Under the pieces are notes generated by a model, which had not been told where the DNA came from, ran no database searches, and saw nothing but the letters and a program-made list of their open reading frames with translations. A stretch of 64,000 nt of DNA from assembly GCA_017165825.1 (NCBI GenBank), contig CM029368.1:25865336-25929335 (forward strand), given 5' to 3'. This document shows positions 11,399-22,764 of the stretch, one piece after another. Each line of letters starts with the position of its first letter. Positions within the stretch are counted from its first letter, which is position 1. Both the position numbers and the translations under genes were made by a program. This stretch comes from Hepsetus odoe. Its lineage: Eukaryota; Chordata; Actinopteri; Characiformes; Hepsetidae.

Positions 11399-14300
11399 GT
11401 TCGGACAGGCTTCAGCGGCCTGCTACTAAGCCTCTCTAAACCTGGTGTTCCTCTTCACCAATTCCAGGAGTCCCATGTGTGATTAGGTTCTGGACCAGGC
11501 TGTAATGTCCTCATCGATTTCGGTTAGGCAACACTCAGCGTCCGTCCCACTCGCCTCTCTGTGAATGGAGCCGGGGGGCTTGTGCTCTCACTTGGCACAG
11601 TCGTTCGATTTACAGTATAGACAGCCAGTGCAGTCACATGCAGGGCGCACTTTTAATCTCCACAGCACATGGGCTGTCCGAGCGGCTGACCACAAACAAA
11701 TCTATCGTGCAAATTAGGGATGTGCTGCATATCAGTCGTGAATCACTGCAGTGCTGATATGGCGGAAGTCTGCAGTACCCAAATGAGCTCCTATCAAATC
11801 ATTCTTTTTATCTTGTGCTGCGAGAGTCTTGACCAATCCCAGAGCTTGTGTAGGAGGTTTAAGTGGAAGTTAGATACACTTGATTTAGCAGCATTAAAAT
11901 GAGAGATGCCTGACGATACTGATGTCATATCATTGTGGTCAGATATTTGCTTGAACAAACTGACTTTTAGGTCTGGGCTGATATTTCAGACCCATGTCGA
12001 ATTGGGTTTATGGGAAAGAGTAGAATTCGTGAGGTGCTGGACTACCGTTTGGTTTTTTACTTTTTATTTAGAATTTTTTTTTTAAGATTATGGAAGTAAA
12101 TGTGTTAAGAAGTACAGTATATGTAAATTACATGCAAGTGATCTATTGTCACCCATCGATCTATTGTAACTGCTTCTTAATCCCACTAGTGCGTCCTTAA
12201 TTATAATCATTGTGGCAGACTGGAGACCGAATTCCAGGCACATGAAGGATAGTTTTGGCCGTTGTGGTAGTTGCAGTGGTTGCACCACTCTAGCACCACT
12301 TGGCTTGCCCAGTGTTACTGGATAATGGAATTATTTTCATACTGCTGGATCAATGCTTAAAAAACGATATAAATATGTATATAATAGTAATAATAAATTG
12401 CTTTAGCCCATATGTGTTCTGAAAAGAAGCTAATAAACCATTACTAATTTCTAATTTCAGCTCCTGCTGGTTTGGGTGTCCTCTCTCTCCATGATGTGCT
12501 ACTTTTTTACTTTTTTGGGTACCGTTTTGCTTTTATTCCAGTGCTACGGTATTTAAATTTGTGCTGTGACCCTTTCTGGCACCTGTGTACACCACCCTGA
12601 ATCATCACACCATCATTTATGTTCATATTGTACACAAATGAATGAATGCAGAACCAGAGATCAGGGTAAAGGCAATTTACCGCCAGGTAACAAGTAGAAA
12701 TACAGAAATGGTCCAAACTGTGAGGCATTTAGTCTCACTTTTCGGGAGGATGGGAGGACACCCACATTTTTTGGTCTGTTGTCTTTATGAAAAGATGGCT
12801 CCTTGGATGGACCTTCTTTCATGTGACAGTGGACGTGATCTGTTAACATGGCCCACAGTTTTGATGGAAGGGAGCTGGCAAATTTTTTTTTCTGTCAGTG
12901 TGGCAGCTGACTCAGCTGCCCGCTGTTGCCCTTGGTGTCCATTGGTTCACAGTGTGTTGAATCTTGGAGGGGTCCATCTGGACAGTGCAACTCACCTCTT
13001 GGCAGAAGGATGGATAATCCTCTTATAGGTAGAGTTCCTGCATTGTTTCTGTGTGTGAGGGGCATGTTTGCTGTTTGGTGCAGATGTTATCTCCAGCCCT
13101 AGCGGTGTGGGCTATTGATCGGAACCCACCAGCTGCTCCTGATCGGCACTTATCTAATTTGCCCTTCCTCCAGCAGGACCCCTTTCAGTGCAAGTATAAT
13201 GATAATGGTTTCTCTTCAGGTTACAAATGATACTGGAGACTTCCTCTACACCCCCAAGCTCTTCTTGATGGGACAGAGGGGGATAACCAGTGTCAGTGGG
13301 GTTAGCCCAAACATGTCCCACTAATGCACTGGTGAGGGTCTCCAGATATGAAGTCACCCATGTGGTTTCCCTGCGCAGTCAGTCCCGTCCACAACGCTGC
13401 CTTTGTGACTGCTCTCTCCGGACCCCTCCGGCAGACCGGACCTCATCAAAAACGTGTTTGTTGTGGACTCTCTTGCCGTGATGACTGGTGTTGGTGGCTT
13501 TGTGGAGTTTATTTGTTTCCTAACGTACACTAGGCCTCTTTTCCCTCCCTCTCTTTCTCTCAATCACTCACTCTCACTCTCCCTCCCCATGGGTTGGAGG
13601 ACGGTCAGGCCGATCGTGCAGGATTAGCATCAGGCTTTGTCCAGGGTTAACGAGCCCTGTCGTGTGTTAATCTCTCTTCCCCCCAGGGGACCAAACCTCC
13701 CGAGGCCGACGGCCATGATGATTCATGCCAGCAGGGTGGTGGGACCTGCGCCTTTGCTGGAGCGGGTGGGATGAGGCGAGGCTGAAGGGGGAGGCCAGCT
13801 GACCACTGCCCACATAGCAAGTCATGGGTCAGCAGGGGTGGGATTTTTTTGGTATATTTGCTCATTCTGCTCAGAGAAGGCAGATCATTCCCACTGGATC
13901 CACTTTGGGAGATGTAAATTTTTTCTCCTCCTCTGTACTTTTTATTTGTAGTGTTTTCTGTCCCGGTGAGACATTAATTATTAGTTTATCAAAAATGATT
14001 ACTATTATATTTCAGAATAATGATTTGTTTAATTTTTATTCGTATCTCTGGTCAACTTGGTTGTAAATTTGGGATGTCCCCCCTGAGTACTTTTTGTGTC
14101 TGTTCTCCTTAAAATTCTACATCTTAACGTTTTTCGTCACAACGAGTTTGAAAAAAATCTCCCAGAATCGGGCTGCTTTATTCTTTATTTCCGCTAAGGA
14201 ACTGGAGAAGGTTCCAGAAATCTCATGCAAATCTTCCTTACAGTGGGAGGATTACCTCGCTGCCACTTGGACGGCGCCCAGGTGACCGCCACACAAGCTG

Positions 14301-16219
14301 TTGGCCTACCAGCCAAGTAAACAACAAAAGGTACATCCTCATTCCCCGCTCGGGCCTACTTCACTCTGAATGCCCTTGGCTTTGCCCCAGCGATTAGGTT
14401 TTGTTTTCTGACTTCCCCTCTGAGGGTAGTGGCCTCAAAAGAGGTTTGTTATGGCCTGACGTCACCACCTGTGCGAGCCTCGCATCTCCTTCCTCTCCTC
14501 TCCTCCTCCACATGTATTCTGGGAAGACTCTGGCAGAGTCCAGTGAGCTTTGTTCACAGCAGTTTGTTTGTATGCGGAGCCAAGGCGGCTTCCTGACCTT
14601 CTGGCTGAGGGCGTCCTGGGAATGCGTTAGCCACGATTGCGATCTCGAGCGAGGGAAGCCGCTCGACTTTTGTAAACATGGACGTCAGCATGCGTCTTCT
14701 GAGTGTCAGTTCGGTGGTTCAGAAAGTTTACAATGCGACACAGTTTGAGGCAGTTTAAGCCAGTTCATATGATAGTAACCTTTTTTCATTGCTAGCTGAG
14801 CCATCACGAATGACTTTTATAGTGTAAATAAATGTATTCACTGATGATTCATATCATTTGAATGACAAACCGGTCACGATGAATACGTGTTGGCCAGATT
14901 CTCCTCAAGGCGCTCAGGGTACTTTTCCATGCATCACTGAAAGAGAGGAAACCCACACCAGCAGGAGCTCACCGAGGCATCTTTCTTGTAATTAAACCGA
15001 ACAGTGTAAATTGCATTTGCGTGGTTCCTTTTTGGGCTACGTTAGTCAAAACGTTTCCAAAAGAACCTTTTTTGGCTGAACAGTTGCTCAGTGTCGGTCC
15101 TACAGATAGCAGCGGTGATAAGTTGTATAAGTCGCTTGTGTTGGGATGGGCTAATGGGCTTTGTCTCTGAGCCCTGTGCCATATAAAGACCCCAGTCACA
15201 GCAGTGCTAAACACAGCACGCCTGGCGGGCGATCGAGCCTGCGAATAGAGAGAGCGCGAGAGAGAGAGAACACTGTACTCCAGTCTCTCCACATAGATGC
15301 CTTACAGAGACAGCCAAAGCACAGGAATAGCATTATGTAATCTCGGTGTTATGGGTGCAAACAACCGTTGGGCAGTTCATGTGGTCGAGAGAGGCTATTT
15401 GATTTCTAGAAAGACGGCTCTGTTTGAAAGCCCCAGGCCTGAAGCTTCATGTGCTTGCCATATGCAAGCTTGTGCCAGGGTTTATTTATGGGAGCATTGG
15501 TTACTGATCAGAGTTTGGTGTAAGACTAGTATCTCCGCACTGCTTCGGAGACTTTAAGGCTGAGAGGTGATTGGGGAGTTGATTCATTTGGCACTTGGGA
15601 CGCCTGATCTACGTAAGACCCTGGACTGGAGAGTCTTACCGTTCAGAGCCAGCGGTTCTTGTAAATTGTTTAACTTTGTTAACTCAAGCGCCCACTGTTT
15701 TGCTCTTCCTTGATTATATTAGCACCATCCTGCTGAGCCTGGGTTTTCATTGTTTCGGGGTCCCATTAGATGCCCTCAGGGTTTGTGTTTGTATTTGCTT
15801 GTTTTTATGGGGTGTAATTCTTCACCCCCTGCCATTCGCAGGCACCGTGCCAGTGCATGGCACCTTGGTCGGGGAAGTGACGCTTTTCTCAGCCGTTGGG
15901 AGGGTCTGAATTGAGCACTGTTGTTTGGGACTGGGAATAGGGGGGATGAAAGGGGACATGGGTAGAGAGGGCTCCTGCAGAAGAGGGGAGATGTTGGATA
16001 GAGATACAGCTTTGTCCCAGTCTGACAGTTTGAGATTGGCCACGGTTGGCCCGGCCTCCGCAGTGCATTAGCGAGGCAGGCTTGATCTCAGCAAAATGCC
16101 AAGCGGTGATAAATGGCTGGTGATTACCGGGTCAGAAGCCACTAACAGCCTCTCTTCCAGCCAAACCAGAGTGTTTGGACGAGATAGCACTGCTCCGAAA
16201 CCAAAACCTGTAAGTGCGT

Positions 16220-16385
16220 CCATAGAAATAGGGCGAAAGGTGGAGAAACATCTTCAGTTCCGTTCTTTGAATTGTGGGAAACCCACCCAGGGACAGGGAG
16301 GACATGCACACTCCTCAAAGAAAGAACCCAGGCTGTCCTGGCTGGGAATAGAACCCAGGACCTCCTTGCTGTGGTGGTGCTAAGA
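16220..16385 (-). repeat. Retroposon end, reverse copy
   Basis: Shares GGGAAACCCACCCAGG, GGACATGCACACTCC and TGGGAATAGAACCCAGGACC with the blocks at 29400-29565 and 62190-62385. These are the familiar tail phrases of this fish retroposon family. No protein is encoded. Confidence 0.6.
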
Positions 16386-17404
16386 TCTGCACTATCCTCA
16401 ATAAGCCTTTCCTTTTTGAGTTATTAAATCGATGGACATTTTATTGTTGCAAATTCAATGTTGCTAGGATAGTTTGCATTTGCACCAGAGAGGGTGACCG
16501 ATTTCATTTCTTAGTTTAAAAAACACATTCAGACTCAAATCTGTTGGGGTCGTTTCTTCACACATTTCTTGCTCTGTTAAAGCGGTACCAGATTTTCACA
16601 TGGACTATTGAGATACTGGGAATTTTTTCGCCATCTTTTCCTCTTCACTGCCACCCTGAACAGTTCTTCCATTGATTTAGAGAAAGCCCTGTGGGGGGAC
16701 GTGCAGCCCAAAGCCCTGAACATGCTGCGTGCTGAGATTGGCTCGTCCATCTACAGCGAATTCTTCAGAAATGCTGTTGGTGCTGCCTAACAATTTAGGT
16801 CCCAGCAGCGTGTTTCCTTCTGTGATGAGCTGCCGGTCCAGCGCTGGGATGGCACTCGTCCCTCGTCTTCCTGCTGGGTCTCGGTTGTCTTAGTGGTGAT
16901 GCAAAGACGAGTTCACGCTAGCTTCTCATGCAGGGCACTCCATGGCACAATAAGCTGCCGGGGGAAGCACTTATGCATGCGTACACTTCATCGGGCCGTG
17001 CGTGCGCTCAGATAAAGAGGGCAATTGCCTTTAAAATATGCTGATGACCTGATTAGACAGAGCAGAGGGACGCAGGGGGACCCAGGGGGCTGAGTCTAGA
17101 CGAGAGAAAAGACCCGCTTTGTTGGAGGCCACCCAAAAACATGTGCAATGTCAGAATGTATGCAGTGTAGGTGGCACACACACACACACAGTGGTTGTTT
17201 GTGTTGCAGGGCGTTTTGTAAGATGAGAGCACCTTCCCCAACTGTTGGTGAAATCATTCGCTCCACCAGGCATCTGCTGGCGGATCTTGTTTGGGAGAAG
17301 GGCGAGGCTTCATGGGTAGGACGTACCAACGGTCTCGAACTGAGGGTTCCTGGAATGTCCCATGCAGCTGTAAATGTGATCCCTTACATGCTGCCCCTGA
17401 TTCA

Positions 17405-17885
17405 GTGCAGTCAAAAGTTTGGACACACCAATAGAAAGTTTTTCATTTCATTGTTTTGCAAACCCCACATCAGAGAAAAGACAGGACAGTTTGGGGGAAA
17501 ACTGGGAATTTTTACATTTCGTTTGACTTTTATTTCATTAAAGACAGCAAGAGCCCCTGATATTTCATTTTTTTGTCTGGAAACCTTTTTTAATTTGTTA
17601 TTAGGCATCCATTCCTGCAACAGGGGCAATTTAGGGGCAATCTAATTATTACTATGAGGGAAACAAAATGTAAAGACTATGTTTGCATTTATGATTGTCG
17701 TTATGATTTGGTACAAAAGTAGTGTCCAAAATTTCTTACAAGGTTTAAACAATGGAAATTTGCAAGGGATTTCACTTTTTCTGCCGTAACTACGCATAAA
17801 ATCATTTAAAGATTTAAGGAACACCCCTGATCTCCGATCCCTCCAAGTGCACTGCATCAAGAACCATCACTCGTCAGTAGCTGAC
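17405..17885. mobile_element. Tc1-like inverted-repeat element remnant
   Basis: Opens with CAGTCAAAAGTTTGGACACA at 17409, a Tc1/mariner-type terminal sequence almost identical to that at 40700. The interior is AT-rich and noncoding. A weak counterpart, GTACAAAAGTAGTGTCC, occurs near 17711. The distal boundary is unclear. Confidence 0.5.
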
Positions 17886-17940
17886 CCACATGGGAATGGG
17901 ATGAGTTTGGTAAGACCTTGTCAGGATCTACAATAAGGAG

Positions 17941-18200
17941 TCTTCCTCTTCTTCTTTCGGCTGCTCCCATTTAGGTGTCTCCACGGCGGATCTTCTGTCT
18001 CCATTTCTTCATGTCCTCTGCATCTTCCTCCTTAACACCATCCCCACGTATGCTTTCTCTCACCACGTCCATAAACCTCTTTGTCCTTCCTCTTCTCCTC
18101 TTTCCTGGCAGCTCCATCCTCAACATCGTTCACCTAATACTCATCGTCTCTCCTCTGGACACGTCCAACACAGTCTCACTTCTCTCACTTTGTGTTCATG
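17941..18200 (-). mobile_element. Non-LTR retrotransposon 3' end (RT C-terminus)
   Basis: On the minus strand this stretch reads as the end of a LINE open frame, with the recognisable order ...GHVQRR..., ...LPGRRRRGRPKRRFMDV..., ...EEDAED.... These phrases are typical of the region after the reverse transcriptase domain in fish LINEs. Stops and frameshifts break it, and only the last 85 or so codons are present: a dead 5'-truncated insertion. The clade (RTE-like?) is uncertain. Confidence 0.65.
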
Positions 18201-18780
18201 GAGTAACAATCACAAATGCTGCTTAAAAACGTATTTTGTGCCAAATAGAAGCCTTAAGTTAACCATATCCAGAAGTGGATTCGACTTCTCTGGGCTCAAA
18301 TGAGATGGACCGTCCCACGTGGATTTTGTTGTGATGAATCAGTCTTCCAGATGTTTTATGGAAGAAACGGATGAAGTGTGTATTGCTCCAAGTTGTCCTG
18401 TTGCTGTTTGACTTTGGAGAATGAGCTCAAGATGCTTCCTCCTCTCAGAAAGGATGTACAGATTGTTGCTATATTTAAATGGACACTGCAGACTTCTGAC
18501 CTTTTTATCCTCTTTGGGATTTATGTGAAGCGGAAGTCGTCCCTTTCTCCCAGATTACCTTGGTTAGTGGGATCATTGATGGCAGCAGGCCATCAGGTTC
18601 AGCATGTCCAAGACCAGGCTCATCACTGTACCCAAGAAAAAGGCGGTTTTGGCTTTTCCTCTTCAAGATCTGCTGGTTGGTGATGAAAATGAAAGACTGT
18701 CCCCTGGAGATCATGTGGTTTTCATTTTAAAGTTCATGTGAGGAGCAAATTCTCATAATGAGCCTGATACTGTTTATTTT

Positions 18781-19030
18781 CGTCTTCTTCTTCCTCTTCT
18801 TTCAGCTGCTCCTGTTCAGGTGTTTCCACAGTGGATAACCTGTCTCCATTTCTTCCTGTCCTCTGCATCTTATTCTTTCACACCTGCAGGTCCTTTCTCA
18901 CCACATCCATAATCCTCCTCTTTGTCCTTCCTCTTTCCTGAAAGCTCCGTCTTCAGCATCCTTCTCCTGATATACTCCTTGTCTCCTCTGGGCATGTCCA
19001 AGCCAGTCCAGTCTCGCTTCTCTGACTTGG
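18781..19030 (-). mobile_element. Second LINE 3' end, same family
   Basis: Diverged second copy of the block at 17941-18200, same orientation, about 0.85 kb further on. Shared marks include CAGCTGCTCCTGTTCAGGTG, CTGTCCTCTGCATCTT, a CACATCCATAA segment and GGGCATGTCCAAGCCAGTCC. The two could be one insertion duplicated or two independent insertions. Confidence 0.6.
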
Positions 19031-19434
19031 CTATAAATACAACTGGATCATGTTTTAAAGTGGAACAGTCATTTTTGCTGAGAAGACAATTAAGACAAAT
19101 TTGATTAGTTGTAATTGTCTGCGAATATATGATTCATTTCAATTACATATAAACGTTTGGCAGCTTTCGCTTCTAAAGAAGTGACCTCTGGTTAATGGTA
19201 CATTTGAAATTTGTTTTACTGTTTGTGTATTTTCTGAAAGTGCGTAAGGCAGATGAACATGTTGGATATCTGACGCAAGGAGATTGTTCTTCTTTATCTG
19301 ATGATGTTTAAACATGTCCAAAGTGAAAGCCAAGAAATCCAGAGTGTTGTTTTCACTGAGACCTTGTTTACAGAAAGTCTGAATGCTCACAAAGCAGTAA
19401 ATCGAAGGCTAGACACCAGCTGGAAATGAACATT

Positions 19435-19467
19435 TTATATATATGTGTATATATATATATATATATC
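19435..19467. repeat. TA dinucleotide microsatellite
   Basis: About 33 bp of TA with one TGTG interruption. Lies between the LINE tails and the 33-bp tandem repeat. Confidence 0.9.
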
Positions 19468-19913
19468 TCCAGTCAATTTGTTGGAGGGTTTGAAGGTTGC
19501 ATTAGTCACCCCTCAGCTGTGGACTGGAGAAACAGAGTCATGCTTCAGCCCTGTCACTTGCTGTGAGTGTGTGATTTATAATTCTGGCACAGCGAGAGCT
19601 CATCCACGCCACCATCTTTCCACCAAAGCCAGGGCTGAGAGGAGGAGGAGAAAAGCGCCACTGCTGGAGGACTTTACATTAACTCCTTCTGTAGTCTTTT
19701 ACCAGGATGTCAAGGCTTTGATGTTGATGACATTAGTAGGGACACATCAGTATCCACCTGGGTTAGCATTACAGACAGATTTAACATTATTTCTAATAAT
19801 TTAAAAAGAAAGACAACAATGGTCCGCATATTCCTTGCTTAAGCAGAAATAACGATACCAAAAAGGACTCTGGTAAAAAGTACAGTTTCAAATACTCAGT
19901 ATGAGTGGAAAAT

Positions 19914-20055
19914 GTACAGGAATGTACTGAGAGTATAAAGTAAAAAGTACAGGAATGTACTGAGAGTGTAAAGAAAAAAGTACAGGAATGTACTGAGAGT
20001 ATAAAGTAAAAAGTACAGGAATGTACTCAGAGTATAAAGTAAAAGTACAGGAAGA
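19914..20055. repeat. 33-bp tandem repeat, 4.3 copies
   Basis: Units start with GTACAGGAATGTACTGAGAG at 19914, 19947, 19980 and 20013, with a partial unit at 20045. Spacings are 33, 33, 33 and 32 bp. Each unit contains GTAC twice, and GGAATG, the core of the TEAD-factor motif. Noncoding. Confidence 0.9.
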
Positions 20056-20179
20056 AGAGTTGAAGAGAGTCAGTGATGCTTTCTAACAATTCTCTGGAAT
20101 TGTGGGAATTTGAACGTGTTGAACAATGTTTCCAGTTCTTCATTAACGTGGAGCAGAGTCTTGACATGGTTTATGATGA

Positions 20180-20394
20180 GGAGCATTGGCCTAGTGGTTA
20201 GGGAGTGGGCTTGGAAGGCCTTCCCAGACCAGTAGGTTGCCCTGAGATAGCCTTGAACAAGGTGTTGTTCCCATCACTGCTTCCTGGGTGCAGGACATGG
20301 CTGCCAACTGCTGCATGGGTGAAATACAGAGAACACATTTCACTGAGTGCTGTGCTGTGTGACAAATAGTCACTTTCACTTCACTTTCACTTCA
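20180..20394 (+). mobile_element. tRNA-derived SINE, family A
   Basis: A good A box (TTGGCCTAGTGGTTAGGGAG at about 20186), a decayed B-box region, then GGTTGCCCTGAGATAGCC, CCCATCACTGCTTCCTGGG, CAACTGCTGCATGGGTGAAA and the tail CACTTTCACTTCACTTTCAC. It is close to full length and in the sense direction of the surrounding intron. Confidence 0.85.
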
Positions 20395-21755
20395 TTTATG
20401 ACTTCTTGAAGGCAGTCCACAGCCACTTCTGTTTTATAGCCAACCATAAGTCACACAGCATCCTAAACTGCTCCCGCAAGTCTTCTCCACCATAATGAAG
20501 AGCTTCACATGGGGTTGAGAAAGCTTTTAAGGATAAGACTCGGGTGACCATTGACTCCTGGTGTTTGTTGAGAACCACTGCTGCAGATGGATGTTTGCTC
20601 GGCTTTGTTTCTTTGTCTTGCCTCGAGACGGGCTGCTTACATCAATCAGCCTCCCCCTCTTCTCCTTTGGCTGAGTTTTTGAGAGGCCAAGGCTCTTTCC
20701 TAGTGAGGAGCCCCTCACTCCTCCTTCTCCCTCACTTCTGTCGGCCTCTGCTAATGTTCCCTTGAAATGGAGTCAAATTCAGACAGAGCTCTCTGCCAGT
20801 AGTAGGGATTCTCTCCCTGGGGCTCTTTCCCATCTACTCTCTCCCACTCTTTTCTCTCACTCTCTCCCTCTCCATCCCTCCCCCCGGCCTCTCTGGGTTT
20901 CCTCAGCTGCCGAGGCCATCTGTGCAAAGGCAACTGAGAGCAGATCTTTTGCTGGACAGAAGGAAGGAGGAGGGGTTGGAGTGCGCAGGGACATGTTTAC
21001 AGCTTGGGTTAATACGAAGCTCGCAAGACAGGCTACGTTCTTTGAGAAAGATTGATTTTTGAGAAGGTTGAAGCTCCGGTCAGCAGACGGGGAGCTGCAG
21101 GTGACCAAGATGACGTGGCGTAGTTTGTGCATGTGTTGCATGAAGACACACTCTTTGCATCTCATCCTGGCACCCAAAGGGGCCCTTGTTCTTTTCCCAT
21201 GCTCCCTCAGGCCAAGCCATTTCCTTTGGCTGGCTTGTGGTGCATTTTTTGTTTCTGTGCTCTTAAATCACACACACAACATCTGCATCAGCAGCTCATT
21301 GTTCTTCACAGCTTTTCAAAATCAGATTTGCGAAAGGGCTCCGAAAAGGCTCAAGCGCTGAATGAAGGTCACCATTGGTCCATTTACTTTAAAAGGTTTC
21401 ATCCCAATTGCGTCAACATACCTTGTAGACCTTCCAGCCCTCAAAAATGTCTTTTTTGTAAGAGTGAGATGATGCTACAATTTGGCCAGTGATTGTTCTT
21501 GCATATCTCTGCCATCCCACATTGCCACCATTAAAGTTCCTTTCATTACAGTTTCACAAAATCTGAAAGCATTCAAGAAGCTGATGTTCCGTATTTATTG
21601 GTTCTCAGAACATATTCCCTTTCACTTACCTCCCTAATCCTTCGTTTGATTGTTTCCAAGGGTCGGTTTGACAATGAGAAGGTTCTGTTTTCTTGGTGTT
21701 CTGACTTGTTGGGCTTTGTCTCCATTCTCACATTGCGGTTTCTTTGTTTTCGTAG

Positions 21756-21883
21756 GTCGTCACCTGAGTTACCTGAGAGTTGGAGTTGCTGACTAGCCTG
21801 CTGAGTCTCCAGCCCCTGATTGTAGAGGCTGACCACCAGGTATTAAGCTATTCTTCGAGCTAGGAATAGCTGCTTCATACGAG
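21756..21883 (+). other. 5'UTR part of the start-codon exon
   Basis: A pyrimidine-rich tract (GGTTTCTTTGTTTTCGTAG) ends at an AG at 21754-21755, giving a strong acceptor. The 128 bases that follow have an in-frame TGA at 21830-21832, 54 bases before the ATG. Unless an unseen splice removes it, that fixes ATG 21884 as the first usable start in this frame. Confidence 0.6.
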
Positions 21884-22454
21884 ATGAAACCGGACGGGGT
21901 TGACGCGGCAACAGTGGAGCCCATGGTAGCATTAGATGCAGAGCCCGTTGTCGAGGTGGCACCGCTGGAGGAAGGCCAGGAACAGGCTCCGCCCACTTCG
22001 CAGACGGAAGAGGCTGCCCAAGGGGAAGTACAGCCGGCCGGGGCACCCACTGCCGCCACCAACAACGGCAAAGACAAGCCTGCAGACCCTAAAGCCAAGA
22101 CAAAGGGTCCTATCAAAAAGACGCCAACGAGCAAGACACCCGCGGCCTCTCGTCCCACCACAGCTCAAAGCCGTATGACAAACGGGGTACAGAAGCCACA
22201 AACTAACAGTGTGGCCAAGAAGACGCCTTCTGCAGCCCCAGAAAAGAAGACGACCACCACCGTGCCCTCCAAAAAGCCTGCTGGCACTGCCACCACCAAG
22301 ACCATCACCAAGGCCACGGAAAAGAAGCCTGTCGGGACAGCGCGGCCTGCTTCTGCGTCTGCTAATGGAACGAAGACAACTGGGACGACGCAGGCTGCTA
22401 AGAAGACATCAGCCGCACCTGTGAACGGGGAAAAAGCCAAACCAAAAACTACAG
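21884..22454 (+). CDS. prr36: PRR36-like protein, first coding exon
   Basis: Codes for residues 1-190 and ends in phase 1 at ACTACAG|GTAGAC. The first 60 or so residues are acidic (MKPDGVDAATVEPMVALDAE...); the rest is strongly basic, rich in Lys, Thr, Pro and Ala, with repeated KKT/KKP and SKTPAA-like phrases, and so probably disordered. The start has G at -3 and an upstream in-frame stop. The next exon acceptor, at 22677, matches the phase. Identity rests on my recollection of the PRR36 / BTBD8(KIAA1107)-tail family and on the later exons; this exon alone could be mistaken for any lysine/proline-rich protein (neurofilament-H-like, MAP-like). A microtubule- or endocytosis-related role would be inference only. 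Confidence 0.7.
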
Positions 22455-22676
22455 GTAGACTTACAGGAACAGTCCTGGTGAAAATGTTAAAGTGACTATT
22501 AGTCCCGAAACACTTGACCACAAATCATATTATCAGCCATATTGATCTTCTTCCAGCTGTTACAGCTGTTTCTCTGAAGAAACCTTGCAGAATTGCAAAT
22601 TAAATTTAATTGTAACAAAAATCTCCCCACTGATGGCCCGTCTAAACTCTTCTTTCTGTCCCATTTCTTGCTTCAG
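22455..22676 (+). other. Short intron of PRR36-like gene
   Basis: 222 bp, GT...AG, with a pyrimidine-rich end (CCCATTTCTTGCTTCAG). Nothing else is seen in it. Confidence 0.75.
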
Positions 22677-22764
22677 CCCCTAGACCTGCCTCTGCAGCTC
22701 CCACCAAGGCCAGCATCAGCTCTTCTCCCAAAACCGATAGGCCACCTGTCTCCAAGACAACCAG
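22677..22764 (+). CDS. prr36: PRR36-like protein, small coding exon
   Basis: An 88-base exon between CTTGCTTCAG and CCAG|GTAAGC. The first two bases complete an Ala codon from the previous exon, 28 codons follow (PRPASAAPTKASISSS... to ...VSKTT), and two bases remain, so the exon ends in phase 2. Composition (Pro, Ala, Ser, Thr, Lys) continues the basic disordered region. Both splice sites are near consensus, and the phase fits its neighbours on both sides, which is the main support for so small an exon. Confidence 0.7.

Larger units (their letters stand above)
6681..21755 (+). other. Inferred first intron, about 15 kb
   Basis: No coding exon is supported here. It holds five SINE copies, retroposon ends, a Tc1-like end and two antisense reverse-transcriptase tails (listed separately). 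It also has CpG-containing unique segments, for example around 7.1-7.9, 10.4-11.1, 12.6-13.8 and 20.5-21.4 kb, that could include regulatory DNA. Open frames at 7547-7885, 12642-13028, 14401-14748, 16608-16790 and 21127-21492 have no recognisable protein features or splice support. Confidence 0.4.

Noticed and set aside
12642..13028. 128-codon frame in intron 1
   Set aside because: Contains no recognisable motif and no splice context. Probably chance or an old repeat.
16608..16790. 60-codon frame ...IDLEKALWGDVQPKALNMLRAEIG... in intron 1
   Set aside because: Mixed, protein-like composition drew attention, but I recognise no family, there is no acceptor/donor pair that fits, and the frame is short. 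It may be an exapted or decayed fragment; kept as unproven.
19914..20055. CRISPR-like array of direct repeats
   Set aside because: Units are contiguous with no unique spacers and the genome is vertebrate. The same applies to the 69-bp and 78-bp repeats.
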